This document shows positions 62,831 through 64,000 of a DNA stretch of 64,000 nt, in pieces. Position 1 is the stretch's first letter, and each line of letters opens with the position of its first letter. The position numbers and the translations under genes were made by a program. The notes below the pieces were generated by a model. It saw nothing but the letters and a program-made list of their open reading frames with translations, did no database searches and was not told the DNA's origin. Source of the stretch: Istiophorus platypterus (lineage: Eukaryota; Chordata; Actinopteri; Istiophoriformes; Istiophoridae); NCBI GenBank assembly GCA_016859345.1, contig CM029112.1, forward strand, positions 9,869,089-9,933,088, given 5' to 3'.

Positions 62831-64000
62831 TGATTTTAAATGGGCGTCGCGCTTGGCCTTGCTCCTTCCCTCTCTGTGTTTTGTGATTTTATAATTTATT
62901 GTTATGCAAGGATTTAACATACCAGTAAGTAGTGATTTTATATACTTTTATATATATATATATTTTGTGATTGAATAAAATATTTTATGGTCTATTTCCT
63001 CTTTGTAAAATGACTGTATTTAGTCCAAAACGCTACAGGCCTATGTGACATGCTGCCCATTGTACACAGTGCATTACTATAATTTTTAAAAATAACAAAA
63101 ACAGGATGTCTGGTAGGTGTTTCCAATGTGGAATAAACTGATGATTTAATGCACCGAGCTGACAAAATATACGTACCCTCGAATTATCGTTATTACTATA
63201 ATTATAATTACAAAGATTGTTATTGTTATAATTATCATTAGTGTCAGTAGACAATAGTTAAGAGCAGTTTTGTAGTTAAATAGAATATTACATTTCTAAT
63301 CGACGACTCATCTAGTGATGTTTTTAATCATCTTGCATTTTTGGGACCTCGCTGTTTTGTTTTGGTTTTTTTTTGTTTTTTTATGTAGTTTTCCTTTTTA
63401 AAAAAATATTATTTTCTGCTACCGGACGACATTTAAAGGCTCCGGATGTATTGTTCAAACACATATATATATATATATATATATTTATATACATTTTGCC
63501 CGTCGACTCGTCGGCGGGCTGTAATTCCACGGCTGCGGTCCGGCTGTGTTAAACCTGCATTTCCGAGCGGCGGGCGCGTCTGCAGCCGAGCCCCGGCCGA
63601 GGCGCACTCGCTGCCGGCTCGGCCGCTCACCGAGGGCCGCCCGCCCGCCCGCGCTCCCGCCGCGGCGCGACGCGTCCTCTCAGGCGTAATTCGATTCATC
63701 TCGCCTGCGTTTTTCCGCTTTCGTTCGGACCCCGTAAATGAAATTGACAGCTGCTTAATGAATTGCATTAGGTCTTCGATCATTTGAAGGGGGTTTTTTT
63801 TTTCCCCCACCCTTTTTAAATAATACCGTGTTTGGTGAGGGAATCCGCACATTAAAGGTAAAATAAAAGAAAATCATGTTGGTTTTTTTACGCTACTGCA
63901 ACTAAATTCCTATTAATATACAATTATAGCGTTTTTAAAGTAGCCGACTCCTGCCGGTCTCGTATATGGGGAATAATTTTATTCCAAGATTGTTCGTGGG
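62831..64000. other. Right edge: AT-rich stretch, then a CpG island
   Basis: 62,880-63,460 is AT-rich without coding sequence. A short (AT)n lies at 63462-63490. About 63,490-63,720 is strongly GC/CpG-rich. It is followed by a compact AT-containing element around 63,735-63,785 with TGACAGCTG and TTAATGAATTGCATTAGG, Meis/TGIF- and homeodomain-like words. The window ends before any gene is reached. Confidence 0.4.

Noticed and set aside
60551..64000. Coding sequence of sox9 or another transcription factor at the right edge
   Set aside because: I looked for a SOX N-terminus or HMG box on both strands and found none. Only promoter-like composition is present.
1..64000. tRNA, rRNA or known microRNA genes
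   Set aside because: No cloverleaf-like A/B box pair or rRNA sequence was seen, and I did not recognise any microRNA seed hairpin. A covariance-model search would be needed to be certain.

Overview
The window is chromosomal DNA from a vertebrate, almost certainly a teleost fish and probably a percomorph. It carries intron-rich genes with GT-AG splice sites, long (CA)n/(GT)n microsatellites and AATAAA signals. It also holds copies of two interspersed repeat families that I recognise from spiny-rayed fish genomes. There is no prokaryotic, plasmid, phage or CRISPR content.

The left 40 kb is gene-dense. In order it holds tvp23b (-, 103-2192), an otop2-like otopetrin (-, 3028-5837), ush1g/SANS (+, 8025-12799), trim16 (+, 15366-19933), an intronless amnionless gene amn (-, 20417-21841), a second otop2-like otopetrin (+, 23245-25781), hid1 (-, 27567-35049) and fam104a/vcf1 (+, 36435-38458). 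I rebuilt all coding exons by reading splice sites and checking phase; each joined reading frame is open from ATG to stop and fits the known family length. The block matches human 17q25 (USH1G-OTOP2/3-HID1, FAM104A) joined to genes lying on human 17p (TVP23B, TRIM16). amn lies on 14q32 in human and has no introns here, so it is the outsider.

The genes do not form a pathway. Themes are Golgi and secretory trafficking (tvp23b, hid1), proton channels (two otopetrins), hair-cell scaffolding (ush1g), endocytic receptor assembly (amn) and p97/VCP cofactor work (fam104a). The two otopetrins share exon sizes for several exons and are divergent copies of one ancestor, now in opposite orientations around ush1g, trim16 and amn.

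The right 25 kb (about 38.5-64 kb) has no coding gene that I can support. It is a gene desert with microsatellites, old repeat copies and several stretches of mixed composition that look like conserved non-coding elements. Toward the right edge it becomes CpG-rich, with clustered CCAAT boxes. In human, FAM104A lies on the flank of the SOX9 domain, so this may be the edge of a developmental regulatory landscape; that is inference, and no sox9 coding sequence is present.

The points most worth a second look are the intronless amn, a dead duplicated exon in trim16, a splice-neutral DTEL ending in ush1g, a perfect 18-bp inverted repeat in the second otopetrin promoter, and microsatellites that act as polypyrimidine tracts.
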